Origin: Polytrichum commune
Lineage: Eukaryota > Streptophyta > Polytrichopsida > Polytrichales > Polytrichaceae
Length of the DNA stretch: 64,000 bases
Reading direction: 5' to 3'
Assembly (NCBI GenBank): GCA_950295325.1
Contig: OX485804.1
Location: 18,166,001-18,230,000, forward strand
Below, piece after piece: positions 48,581-60,131 of the stretch (positions are counted from its first letter, which is position 1; each line of letters opens with the position of its first letter). The position numbers were made by a program, and so were the translations under genes. The notes beneath the pieces are model-generated. The model searched no databases. It was not told where the DNA came from and saw only the letters and a list, made by a program, of their open reading frames with translations.

Positions 48581-49173
48581 AAAGTTCGCTAAAAAAACAT
48601 GGCTTCCACACCATTGTTGTTATCTAGTTGTGAGCCTAGTTGGCAAAGGATGTGGCATGGTTAAAAGATAGAGGTACTGACCCTCCCATTGGTACCTAGA
48701 GATGAGGCAAGAATGTAGGACCTTCAAAAGTGTTGCCTCTGGCCCTTTTGATTGGTTGTTTTTAGTTCTAGCTTTGTGGGTGTGAAGAGCTCCACTAACC
48801 AAAACTTATGGTAAGGTAGATTAGTGGTATTGCATTTGACCTTTCAAAAACTATCCAACATGTCGTTGTTTGGTAGATAAACCAATGATTTTGTGTGAAA
48901 GTTATGTAACTAGAACCTACTTGAAAATCTTTGGAGCAAGTTCTTGTAGGTGCATTGGGATAGTCAGGGTGCCTCAGCCATAACTGAGAGAGCTTTGCCC
49001 AGTTTTTAAGAAAGATTTTGGTTATTTGATGCCAAGTGAAGATGGGCCTTTATAGAATGTAAATTTCCGGTATTTACCCAATTTAAAAGAATAAAGAATA
49101 AAAATACGAATACTCCATATACACAATACGAATTTAGGGCCTGACCTCTGCCCGGTGCGTATGTTGGCGCCAA

Positions 49174-49175
<2 letters not shown>

Positions 49176-49204
<29 letters not shown>
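49176..49204 (+). repeat. (GA)n microsatellite upstream of the SKA2-like gene
   Basis: About 14 GA units, 260 bp before the ATG. GA-rich tracts are common in plant promoters and 5' UTRs, and a regulatory role is possible but not shown. Confidence 0.93.
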
Positions 49205-49206
<2 letters not shown>

Positions 49207-49463
49207 GTTGGCATTTAAGGTTTGTCGCAGTTTGGAGTTCGTGAGGAAGAAGCTACAGCAGTGTGTGATTGCCTCTTTTCCAGTGTCTAGAAGACTGCGA
49301 GGGTTGCAATCGGTGTAAAGCTTGCACCACTTTTGGTGCGAGAGCAGAGGTGATTGGTAATGCCGTAGTGATTCTTGTGCACTTTGGCACTCAGAAAGAA
49401 TCGTCGCCTGGAGAAGGCGCAAGGGAGGATAGCGCATCGTAGGTCGCCGAGGGGGCGTTGAAG

Positions 49464-51914
49464 ATGGACAGGGGTTTCGATAGGGATCAGAAAGGTATTG
49501 AACGCGCATTGAAGACACTAGATTCTCATTTTGCGCAATCGGATGCGATTCTACAGGTCCGCCAAATTTTCTCCCTTTCTTCATCCCCGCATTGAGTGAG
49601 ATGTCGGAATCGTTGATTCTTTCCATGTGGAATTGGAATTTTAACATGCAGTCGCTTGGACGCATTAACTTGCCACTTTAGCATGTGCAACTTGTTCGCA
49701 AAGAGGCACAGAAGAGTGGGAATGCTTCTTCAATGTCATTCACAATTTGAGAGGTTAGGAGTAAAGTTGAAATTGGTAAGGATTCTTTTCGGCGTGCACT
49801 TTACGAGGATTCCACATATTCTTTGCAATCATTATACGCAATCTGATGCGATATTAGACGTCACCAAATTTCTCCTTCCTTCGTTCGTATCTCTGCCACA
49901 GATGAACTCCAGAAGAATCTGTGCTCCAGGCGTATTGTTCTAGCCCGCCTTCACTGTCTACATTGAACAAGCTGCCGTAGTCGTCAGTTCTTTCCATGTG
50001 GTTTTCAAATTTTACAATACAATCTGTCGGACAAATCGACCTGTGAATTAGCAATTGCAACTTACTCGCATAGGTTTAGATGAGAGTGAACGATTCTTCA
50101 ATGTCATTTACAGTTTGAGAGGTTAGGAGCACAGTTGAAACCAATAAGGACTGTTTTCGGCGTGTGGCCTCTTCTTTCCGAGGATCTCACAATCATTTCC
50201 AAATAAAATTTTGTGGCATTCTGGTGTTATGGAAAAGTTCTCCAGTGTACTGTCTTTCCCAAATCAAATATGACGAGAATACGTGACAGGCTGGTTGTCA
50301 AACCTCTTTCTGAAGGAATGGCGAAACTAATGTGGCTACGCATTTTCATTTTTTAGAGTTCATTGTGAGCCCAGAATTTGATGTTCTAGAAAACTTTCTG
50401 AGTCCTCTAAGCTACTGAATAATGCAGATCGTGCACAACAAGTTGGAGCATGAGTTCGACAAGACATGCACTGGCAATGTAAGCAGCATATTATTTTACT
50501 TATACACCATGTCATGCAGTTTTCTGCTCTTGATGGTATTCTATCGTTTCACTTCGTTTTGCTTGCGATGTGTTGTTAACAGGCAAATCCACTAAAGCTG
50601 GTTGCCCGCACCAAGAGACTACAAGATGAGCTTCCTTTCCTAAAAGAGGAATGCTACAAGCTTTTAGCTGCTAAACAGGTCGCTGCACCTTCTCAATCCG
50701 ATTTCTGTTTACATCTCTCATTCATGGATCCCAGCTATTAGCAAATAAAATAACCTTACAGGATATATGATATGTATTGTTCTATCGTTGGTCGGTTATA
50801 ACGTCGTTACAGGTGGTAGTCGACAGCACACCTGGGCAAACACAATATAATTAAAATTCCACGACCCGTGTGCATGATCCTACGCTTCTTTTCAATACAA
50901 CTAGTCTTACATATATATGGCTGGCGATGTGCTCAATGTTGTCAAGGAATGACTGGGGATAGGATTTAGACTTTGAATTTATAACTCAATGACAGCCTGA
51001 AAATCGAGCTATGGCATTTACGAGCTGTCCAGATCATGTCACGACCACGTCATATATTTTTTGTCACTTGAAATATAGACCTGACCCTGAGTTAAATGAC
51101 TACACAAACTTCCTAGTGCCTTGTTTCCGTTGCCTATCTCTTCTACTGTCTTAGTTTGCACTCAATGGAGAAATCTCTACAAAGTAAATTGTCACAGATA
51201 ACCAAGGACTTGACACTTATGAGGAACGTTGGAAATTCTGGCAGCACACTACGTCATCATATATTCTAAGGTAAGCAAGTCAGTGGCTGTTTAAACTCTG
51301 CAGGATCTTATTGACGCAGCACGAACTACTCTGGTGAAAAATAGGACCTTATTATGTCAACTGCAAGCTCGGGCTGGCCTGACAGTGGCTAGTGATGCAG
51401 ACGATCCAATCTACTCTTCATTTGCGAAGGTGAAGCCCTATTTTTCTGCTCTAAAAAGTTCTGACAAAGTCGAGTGTCCGTGAACCGATTCCAATGTACA
51501 GCAACGTATCTAGGAGATTGTATTGTGTTCACTTGAATTCATTGAAAGGGAAGTCGCTCACTTGTGCCATGCATGTAATTTCAGACACTTGAGGAGTGGG
51601 ATCAACAGTTCGACATGCTTTCAGGTAAGCGGCTAGTCTGTCAATTACTGGAGCTTTCCTGTTTGAACCACCACATTTATTCAGTAAACAAAAATAACCT
51701 GTGATCATCTTCACATACAGAAGAATGCAGATGTAACAGAAACAATTAACTCCATCTTGATTTTCTTTGCTTTGAGTTCATTCTGGTAAAGCACACTTTT
51801 GATTTGTCTGAAGCAGTTACAGAGAGTGGTGAGATGGCAAGACCAGATCTCAATCTGGAGCTCTTCCGTGCCCAAGTTCTCAAGAGTGACGAAGTCCCTT
51901 ACTTCAATGCATGA
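49464..51914 (+). CDS. SKA2: SKA2-like spindle and kinetochore-associated protein
   Basis: Small coiled-coil subunit of the SKA complex, which couples kinetochores to spindle microtubules. Six exons join in frame with GT-AG borders: 49464-49556, 50428-50478, 50583-50678, 51304-51429, 51585-51624, 51817-51914, giving 167 residues. Matches to the plant form are IVHNKLEHEF (32-41), NANPLKLVARTKRLQDELPF (48-67), LKEECYKLLAAKQDLIDAAR (68-87), TTLVKNRTLLCQLQARAGL (88-106), SDADDP and TLEEWDQQ. The central part is strongly helical and heptad-like, as expected. The C-terminal 30 residues are less conserved. The start is the ATG that opens the first in-frame exon, where the initial helix (RALKTLDSHFAQSDAILQ) fits the family. 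Family assignment is by remembered similarity. Intron 1 (871 bp) contains a tandem duplication that reaches into exon 1. Confidence 0.82.
49527..50190 (+). repeat. tandem duplication including the end of SKA2 exon 1 (offset 303-371 bp)
   Basis: GCGCAATCGGATGCGATTCTA at the end of exon 1 (about 49533) has a diverged copy at 49836 (ACGCAATCTGATGCGATATTA), in which the splice donor is no longer a clear CAG|GT. Further blocks follow in the same order: TTCCATGTGG (49621 and 49992), CTTCAATGTCATT (about 49728 and 50096), TTTGAGAGGTTAGGAG and TTTTCGGCGTG. The offset rises from 303 to about 370 because of about 68 extra bases in copy 2. Intron 1 therefore carries a dead copy of the exon 1 end. Confidence 0.87.
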
Positions 51915-53747
51915 GGCAAGACTATATAGGATCTGTTGGAGTTTGATGCAAGCCTAATTGAGTCAGATTGTGTGTGATGCTGTCATCTGTTGCTGCACTC
52001 ATTCGATCTGGTGAGCAGTGGAATCAATGAATGTACCTGTCAAAGAAAATTGTCCATTGACATGAAAACTAACCAGGTACCTATTGTGATGAAGCCTGGG
52101 CAAACCTTTGACTTTTACTCTGAAGGGTCAATACTGGTCAAGATTCAGTTTTCTATTACCTTAGAATGAAGTTACATATATACTTCACAATTTCACTGGC
52201 TTAGGTCAACAATGGGTTACGCATTAAGAAATGAAATTTTATATGCCATTCTGATCTATGTAGTGCTAAGTCACCTTGGGAACCGACTATGTGTGACTTT
52301 CACAGCTCAATCCAAAGTGTCGGTCATGTCACTGATTTGAAGATCTGGAACATACTACCTAAGTATTTTAGCTGCACAACTTTGTTACTCGGTGTTGAAT
52401 CATTGTGTGCTCAGTTGATTGCACCTGCTCCAAAAATGTAGACGTTGATCCTAATCATCTTGTAGAATCCTAACAAAGTCAATGTCCCAGAATGCCGAGG
52501 GAAAGTGGTCTATGAACATTCTGCCATATGAGATGCTTAAGGTCTGCTCACTTGACACTTTCACTGGAGTTTTTAGGGCATTTCTAGCTAGGATTTAGTT
52601 AGCTTTCCCACCACTGCTGCGCCAAGCCTACCTGGAAGCCTAGCTGGCACCCTGTACAACCCATACTTATCACTGAAGCTGCCATTCGCAACTCTCAATC
52701 CTCCAGGTTTTTTTGGGGTTTGCAGGCTCCAAAAGCAGCACCAGTGATTGGCTCCAAGAGATGCAACATCATACTTAGTTAATGTTGGAGCTGCAGGTCC
52801 ATTAAATAACTTCTTGATAACTCTGCGTAGCTTATGGGAAATGCAATTGTGCCTATCAATTTCTTACTTTTGCAAGCTCTTGAGCAAAGAGGAGGATGTG
52901 ATTGTCATCTCTAAAATTCTACCACTTGCATCTGCCCTCCAATGCCTTTTGTATGCAGGTGAAGATCATCTTGACGGGTTTGAACCTGAACTAGAGATTT
53001 CAAATTTGCAACTGTGTTGGAAACCCAACTCGAATTTTACTGTTTAGCTTACAAATATGTATGAAATCGTAGATGACTACAAACATTCTTCAGCTCATGT
53101 AATGTAGGACAACGAAGTCTGAGCCCAATCATAGTGATGGTTGCTCCAACCACTCATGCCGTTGATCCGATTGATTGGGAAGATATATAGCACACCTCAG
53201 GAACACAAATTCACGCTGTAATACAAGATGAGATCAATTCTCTTGCAGATTTTCCTAGGATTAAACCTAACCATTGGATAGGGAACAAACAACCATGGAA
53301 GAAGTTGAAGGACTTCCTTCTATATGTGGGGATTTTCTATAAGATTTTACTTATGCAGGGATCATTTCCAGTGTAATCCATATCATTTTCTAGTAACCAT
53401 GGATGTGAGAAATGACGCAATGTCTTCTCTCTTTGCCTGTACCATTGCAGGAAGCTCTACATACACCTTTCAAGTGCCCAACTCCTCATGCTACTCTTAT
53501 AAGATGCACTCGCTCACCCACCAACCTCACATCAATCCATGGGCATAGCAACCGCAGATTGAGTAGGCCTCACTCTTGGTCAGCCAAAAACCCATCTTTG
53601 TGTGCATATTAATTGTAATACCAGTTTCTTTGGTGCAGTGAATTTAACAGGTTTCGGAGTGGAGGAAATGCATCGAGGAAGTGGTATGGATTTCTTCCAG
53701 CTTCTCTTTCCCAGTCTTTGAGAAGAGCAAGTGCAACCACATGTTAA
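51915..53747. other. 3' flank of the SKA2-like gene and intergenic
   Basis: No gene recognised. The 99-codon frame at 52748-53047 (plus) has no known motif and could be chance. Confidence 0.4.
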
Positions 53748-54338
53748 CCCCTAAAGGACCGGGGGTGTTTTAGCTTAGGTCATGTTTTCTTGATTAGCTC
53801 TTGTAGCAAGCTCAATTTCTTGTTAGTGTGGGGTAATTTTCACGATCGGCACCGTTGAAACTAAAGAAGACTTACATAGCTTGTTTATGAAAAAAAGATC
53901 AACAAGATCGCACAATTTCTGAGAAATTGCCACCGTTGAGAAGATTGATGGAAATTGTTCGGGCAGGGGGTACTTCGTACTTATGCTGGAATCAGATTGC
54001 TTAGAAGTGCTCCAAAACATCTGAAATTTTTACCACATGTAAAGAACATTATGACCCTCATTTGGAATTTTTTTCGTCAAATTATGAGGTGTGGAAAAAA
54101 AGATATGGGACTTTGAAGTCTCCAAGCAATGAGATTGGGCCCAAAAACTGAAAACTCAAAGAATTCGCCAAAAATCCAATCCTTCATCATTTTCTGATCG
54201 GAAAAGACCATTGGATCCATCTCGCAAAAACAGCCAGGGTCCTCTCCCCGCAAATTTGGGCTTCTTTGGAACAATCTCATCCAATTTGCACTTTTCTACA
54301 ATCAAAAGCCCCCTGGGGGCCTTACGGTCCTTTAGGGG
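53748..54338. mobile_element. piggyBac-type MITE
   Basis: 591-bp element flanked by TTAA on both sides (53744-53747 and 54339-54342), with identical 14-bp inverted tips CCCCTAAAGGACCG. A TTAA target and CCC-tipped ends are the signature of piggyBac-like elements. There is no coding capacity inside; a subterminal CCCCC-rich stretch on one side (AAGCCCCCTGGGGGCC) forms its own small palindrome. piggyBac-type elements are rarely reported in land plants. Confidence 0.78.
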
Positions 54339-55325
54339 TTAACAAGCAGGCAATATTACCAACATGGGCAGTGGACTTAATTCCAAAATGGTGTTGTAGT
54401 TGGCGTGACAGGCATTCAAACAAGTGTCGTGCAATGCAATAAACTAAAGGAATATCATGTGGGCAAAGAATGGTGCATGCTAAATTGTCATGAACATAAG
54501 TGAGACATCTGACTGCTTATGTGTTGATTTAACTTCTCTTCTCACAAAAGATTGCCTCTAATAGTAACATCAAGTCAGAAACCTCTGTTATTGTTAGATC
54601 CCACATAACTTAACTCAGCAGGTTCCAGGCAATTGTGATGACTACTGAGCGAACTCCACAGTAGATGGGCATTTCTACCTAATAACGCCAGTCTTTCATA
54701 AGGTCAGGTGGGCCAAGAGCATTCTGGTTCTGGATTCAATCGATTCTCTGGTGCTTCTGGCAGGCCATATGCATTTTGATGAAATGGAAATTACTCAACA
54801 TGTAATGGACCTATGGTATGTGGGTGTTATTTGGCTCATTTTTCATGTTCTCCAACTTCTACCAATAAGATTACACAACAAAACTCGTGTTCCATTAGCA
54901 AATCTACAATGACAACATCTACAAAAATTGGATTTAGTTATTGGACATCGATCCCCTGATTTAGTTATGGTTTTCGGAAGTACATGTTTGTTGATTTCTT
55001 ATCTGGATACATAGGCACTCCCAATTGTGTTCACTATTGAGTGTAGAGTAGTTATTGATATTTGAAGATGTAGTCCAATCTCTTTTAAAACATATGTCTT
55101 TATGATGTTTGCTCTTTAATCCTCACCCAACCACAAACCAATAAAATCTAGGGGTCCGACTAAGAAACGAGCCACTTCAGTCCCGTTTACCTTACACAAG
55201 TCTTACATTATTGTTTGAGATCATTTGAAATATGAGAGAAACACTTTGGACCTCCACTTTCAATCCCAAGAGGATTATAAGGACCCAAGTGGATATTTAT
55301 GTCTTCACCATAATGTGAACTTAAG
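54339..55325. other. intergenic, no gene recognised
   Basis: Mixed AT-rich sequence without an open frame above 70 codons or recognisable element ends. Confidence 0.35.
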
Positions 55326-55520
55326 ACTAGGGGGCCTAATTTAGTTACTCGTCTTAAACAAACACCTATATTTGAGTGGTGAGATGTGGATCTAAGAATA
55401 GACACCAAAAGGGACATATTTTCAAGGGACTACATTCTTAAACTTTTGTTAACCATTCTAGACACAAAAAATCAACATAATTGGGGAGAACCTAAAGTGC
55501 TAAAACTGTCACTTCAGAAT
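55326..55520 (+). repeat. dispersed unclassified repeat, copy 4
   Basis: TTAGTTACT, CTTAAACAAACACCTATATTT, GAGTGGTGAGATG, ACACCAAAAGGGACAT, GTTAACCATTCTAG and AATTGGGGAGAACC match the copies at 35.0, 42.5 and 48.4 kb. A block near 55.84 kb (TAAGATATTCATATGAGCTC) extends the match to copy 2. Confidence 0.65.
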
Positions 55521-56099
55521 TTAAGTGTATGAAAAAACATTATATTGATAAATGTTAAGATGTTCCTTGTTTGCAATTGAAAGGGAACACTAATGCACCT
55601 AAGTATGACCAATCTAAAATTATTCATATGCAAAAGTTGTATGGGATTCAAAGCTTTAATGGTAGGTAACGCAAAACCAATACAAGATCTTGATGTTAAG
55701 GTGGTGGACATTCTCGAAATCAATATGTACTTATAGTGCAAGAGTGTAGGGTATTGGTTTTGGATGGTGTGTTGATTTTCTAACGCTCAACCTCATATAA
55801 TCATTCAATGAGCAAGAGAAACCTTACTTTCATAATGACTAAGATATTCATATGAGCTCCAAAAACATAGCTGCAGGCACAAATTGGATTTGCTAGTCAT
55901 CTTGCATAAATTTTGGGTGTTATACACATCCTATAAAAGTGTCTGTTCAAGACCCAATTACCTTCTTACTGTAATATGCTTGCACTCAATTCAGATAATA
56001 CTATTTACATATATGCCATTTACTTTCAGGCTCTGCTCTTAGAACATAAGTTACAGGCAAACAAACCCTAAGCCAACTTTTCTACTTCCCTAGCCAATG

Positions 56100-56280
56100 T
56101 CAAGGGAGAGAGGAAAATCTTCAAATACAATTGTACCTCTCATCCATCCAACATTAAAAACTTCACCCCTATAAGTTTGTGGGCAAATTATGTCAAATGA
56201 CTTGGATGAGACTAACTCAGGGCCTTTGAAGCCAAGTCCGGTTTCAACTACACTAAAATTATTAACAATCCAGACTGCAT
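56100..56280 (+). repeat. dispersed repeat block shared with 42.12-42.29 kb
   Basis: TACCTCTCATCCATCCAACA at about 56132, then AAAAACTTCACCCCTATAAG and GACTTGG, in the same order as at 42.15 kb. Confidence 0.65.
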
Positions 56281-56459
56281 GCTTATTTCAGAGTTCTTAT
56301 GCTGAAGGAATGAGAGGTGCGGTTGCATGCAATAATTCCCTCTCTCCGATGTCAAGATCCTTGCACCAGAACCCCCTCACTCTAGTTCTACAACTGCTAC
56401 TGTTGCAGACATGGAAGGTAGAAGATGTTACTTAGGGTTACAGGTGATTTTAAATACAT

Positions 56460-57250
56460 ACAGAGCCAGCCCCCCACTTTAACCAAACACTGGTTTTTGC
56501 AAAACAGCATGCAGCAAAGAGAAGCAATCAAATGAAACAAGACAACATTTGAGCCTGGATAATTTGCTTGGAAAGGATTCACTGACAGGACCAATAGCTG
56601 CTACTTATAACAACAACGGTTACAAATGAAGGTGTAACCAAAATACAACTTAATATCATTGTGATAAACCTTTCAAAATCTGAATTTCAAGTTCTCCTTC
56701 ATTACTACTGGAAATGCCAACGCAAAGGCTCCCAAAGAAAACATGCATCATGTAGGACAGATCATGTGTATGTCAACAGCATATGTGATCCTAGTACTCA
56801 GTGATTTGAATGCCAAAATATGACAAGAAGATCCTACTAACAGAGCCAGCCTCACTTCAGCCAAACACATACCCAGCCATATAACACTCCTAACCTGAGC
56901 CAGTTTTCGGCAAAGAGAAGCACTCAAATGAAAAAGACGATACATGAAGATGGGAAATGGAAAATGCTTGCAAAGGGATTACTGACCAGAAGATCATTGA
57001 TCAATACCTGTTATAAAGACAGCAGTTACAAATGAAGGTTTAACCAAAAGACAACCAAAGGTCATTGAGATAAGCCCTTCCAGAATTCAAATTTCATGGC
57101 TCCTTCATTACCAATTGAAAAACCAACACAGGACTCCCAAAGAAAACATACATCACATAGTACACAGATCATGTGTATCTCAACACCATATATGATCCAA
57201 TGGTAACAGATTGTGTTGAAACAAAATGTATTCGGATCCTGAGCCAGTGA
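56460..57250 (-). repeat. tandem duplication in the 3' flank of the 254-codon gene (offset 380-397 bp)
   Basis: CAGAGCCAGCC starts copies at 56461 and 56841. Shared landmarks are AAAGAGAAGCA.TCAAATGAAA, TTACAAATGAAGGT.TAACCAAAA, CTCCTTCATTAC, CTCCCAAAGAAAACAT and CAGATCATGTGTAT. The first block appears a third time, in part, at 57240 (GAGCCAG). The duplication lies 40 bp past the stop codon of the minus-strand gene, so it probably covers its 3' UTR. Confidence 0.88.
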
Positions 57251-57286
57251 TGACAAACCTAATGACAAATGGAGCCTTCTGCTGCC

Positions 57287-58051
57287 CTAGATGTCACCTT
57301 CGTGGTCCAATTTCATCTTCTTCATTGCCTCCTGGTTGCTCCTTTTGATTTCCTCCAAGTAGCGTTTAGAACTGAAATCAGCAGGGCGAGGGGGAGGACC
57401 TGTCCCTTCCGGATCGAAATTCAAGTCGACTACCCTCCTGATAGTCAGGATCCATCTTGCAACATCCTTTTTGTAATGGATTCCCCAAGAGCCAGTTTCA
57501 TTACATCGCGTCACAATGAAGGGAGCCCATTGCGTTCCCTCCGCCACCACGTCAATAAGGTTTCGGCATGTTACTCTCGATGGGGGCACCGAAGGAAGCC
57601 ATTCCTTTATACGAGAGAGCATTCGCTCCTGTCTCTCGTGATCAGACCTGTCGAGGTTCCGACGGTATTCTCGCACCAGCTTGTCAAAGCTACTGGTATC
57701 GAGTCCTTCAAAGAACTTCTGGGATTCGGGATACTTGTAGGTCATGTCTGGCAGGAACAGGTTGGGGATCAAGGCTGCCAACTTAGCCTTTCGGGAATCA
57801 AATGCAAAGTCGGGGATGTAGTCTCCCTTAATTAGCCTTCGTCCCCATGCCTGAAATGCTTCCAACGAGATGCCTTGCAATGCAACAGTGTACAGAGCCT
57901 CCATCCAATCCTCGCTTTCAAAATTGCATGCTGTTGGCAATGAAGCTCCCAATTTGCGATCCAACAGTTTCACCATATCATCCACATCGATTCTCAGTGT
58001 CGCCGCACTAGAGTGGTTAGAAGTCGGAACACCAGTGCGAGGTCGAAACAT
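57287..58051 (-). CDS. uncharacterised protein of 254 residues, single exon
   Basis: A long open frame on the minus strand starting at ATG 58051. An in-frame stop lies about 40 bp upstream, and a CAG acceptor-like site (TGTGTTACAG) just beyond it could end a 5' UTR intron. I do not recognise the family. The protein is soluble-looking, without signal peptide or membrane segments. It has a mixed helical N-terminal half (DVDDMVKLLDRKLG, WMEALYTVALQGISLEAFQA), a Trp/Tyr-rich middle (WAPFIVTRCNETGSWGIHYK, KDVARWILTIRRVVDLNFDP), a proline-rich hinge (GTGPPPRPADF) and a basic helical tail (KRYLEEIKRSNQEAMKKMKL). Even codon use and the 765-bp uninterrupted frame support a real gene. Its 3' flank is tandemly duplicated. 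Confidence 0.72.
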   Translation of the reverse strand: MFRPRTGVPTSNHSSAATLRIDVDDMVKLLDRKLGASLPTACNFESEDWMEALYTVALQGISLEAFQAWGRRLIKGDYIPDFAFDSRKAKLAALIPNLFLPDMTYKYPESQKFFEGLDTSSFDKLVREYRRNLDRSDHERQERMLSRIKEWLPSVPPSRVTCRNLIDVVAEGTQWAPFIVTRCNETGSWGIHYKKDVARWILTIRRVVDLNFDPEGTGPPPRPADFSSKRYLEEIKRSNQEAMKKMKLDHEGDI

Positions 58052-58099
58052 GGTGATTGCAGCTATGGCTACGAAACGAGAGACCAGAAATCTCTTTGC

Positions 58100-59640
58100 C
58101 GGGCGCTAAACTGTAACACAAGGTAATACCATTTCTGTTAATTGTTGTTGAAATTTTCTTTCTGCAATGGAAAATTGTGTCCTGATAGTTCAGAGACAGG
58201 TCACAGTTCTACGTTACATACAACTGTTCAGCAAGAACAGTACAATTCCGTCAAAACTCTCAATTCCATAGCCAAGTTAGACATGTATTCCCACACTCAT
58301 ATTACATGTTGCCGTTCTTCTTGAAAGAATCTGAAACATCATATTTGTTACACAGGACGAAAGAGCTGACCCATCTGGAAGTCTGATCGTTGTCAAAAGC
58401 TGACAGGCAAGAATGAGCATGCAATCGACATGATAACAATGCAAAAGGTCCTGAATCTAACCCAATTCACCGGTAGTGCGTGCTACATATCAGTTGTACC
58501 CTTCACATTCTAAACAAATACTAGCCTGCTTGGATCTGGAACAATCCATTGCATAAAGGCACAGCTCCTACACTTATATCTCTTTGCAATTTCTAAAAGG
58601 CATGAATACAACTTAATGCGAAGATGCAGTATTCACTGCCCGTTAGCATGTGAGAAGAATTCAGGACCCGAGAAGAATCCAAAGGAGAGGCCTCGAAGCT
58701 TCGAGGTTCGCAATCAACTCAGCGGGCAGCTCTAAGTCGATATGACGCAAAAGCGACTATCTACTATTCATTAATTGGAATAGTTATTTTGGAGTTGAGG
58801 GATCAATTTATGACAGTCCAGGAAAAAAATGAATTGCTACTTGTTTGATCTCCAGCAGTTGCAAGTTAATGATGGCATCCGAAGCATTTAATTGCGGGCG
58901 GCAACAAATCTACTTTCATTCAATTATGTGTTGAAAGAAAGATCATCTGGAGACTACGACGGTGAGACATGATAACGATGCAATAAAACTCAACTTGTGG
59001 TGGGTATATCTCATCATACGACATACACAAAAATTTCAACTAGAAATTTGGCGTGTAATTATTCTTCGGCAATCAATATTCAGGAGGCACTCTCGTATTA
59101 AAGGTGTCATTGCTGTCACCAATTTGAAGGTATCATGCATGGGTTGTCCCAAAAAGGAGCTCCATCTATCACTTGCTCTCCCCTTAAATTTGATGTTGTT
59201 CAATGTGTACCGACTTTTGGTTATTGGGTGCTCCGGGTAGTGCCTGCAACGTTGAAGAAAATCTACAGCTTTGCAAATGGAATTCATCAATGCAGTTGGT
59301 GGAAACGGTATTGAAATATTCGAAGGTTTACGGGCTTCTCCACTTAGTAAAGTGCTCTTTGATCTTATTTGCAATGCAATCTGATTTGCACTTCGACTAG
59401 AAATTAAACCAGGCATATACACAGAAGCAGCTCAGCGGTAGTTCACTTCACTGCACTCCTGTTGTGGTTCATGTTCTGTTTTGTCTTAAAATTACAAGTC
59501 TGCTATAGGAGCTGAATGTGTTTAGTCGCACTAATGGCCAACCCCGCTACGGAGCAGGCACTTGTGCACTCGATTCTTGATTGCGTGAGTGCTTGTGTTA
59601 TCTGAACAAATTGAGTAAAATTGAAATGTATTTGTTCAAC
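58100..59640. other. intergenic between two minus-strand genes
   Basis: Mostly promoter-side DNA of the 254-codon gene. A 128-codon minus-strand frame (59036-59422) contains RYTLNNIKFKGRASDRWSSF, which I cannot place; it could be a decayed exon. Confidence 0.35.
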
Positions 59641-60131
59641 TAGAAATTCAAGATTTTTGAGGATTTAGTGCCAAGAAGTCGCAGATATCATAATTATTAA
59701 TGCCCTCAATATTGCACCTCGGTGAAGATGGAAAACAATTTCCAGATTTTAACTGGACTTGAAAACCAACTACTAAAAGAATATACAACACATAATAAAA
59801 TGTCAAAAGTTTAGCGGTGTAGTAATCTCAGTCTCGATTAAGTACAGACTTTGCTAATCAATGAGCTCCATAGCTGTCAATCTTCTGAGTCTGTATTCAT
59901 GATATGATGTTTGTTAGAACCAAGTTCTTCCCGGAGGACTTTCAAGAACGGCGGGCATTACGGTGTTGGCCTGGACTCTCGGTTTATAATACTTGATGCA
60001 ATGGAATCTCCATGTCTTTTCCAAATACCGACAAAAACGGTGAGTGACAACTTTTGAGGTTGATATAGATTTTTCCCCTGCCAAGACTGAATAGTCTCCA
60101 GATGATCTTTCTTTCAACACATAATTAGTGT
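58921..60131. repeat. 34-bp inverted repeat pair, 1.1 kb apart
   Basis: AATTATGTGTTGAAAGAAAG followed by ATCATCTGGAGACT (58925-58958) is nearly the exact reverse complement of AGTCTCCAGATGATCTTTCT followed by TTCAACACATAATT (about 60094-60127). The CTTTCTTTCAACACATAATTAGTG part is itself repeated in direct orientation at about 60154. The pair may mark the ends of an inversion or of an unrecognised transposon. Confidence 0.7.

Noticed and set aside
52748-53047. 99-codon frame downstream of the SKA2-like gene
   Set aside because: No family match, and composition like the surrounding DNA.
59036-59422. 128-codon minus-strand frame as a gene
   Set aside because: No recognisable domain, no splice partners found, and within range of chance open frames.
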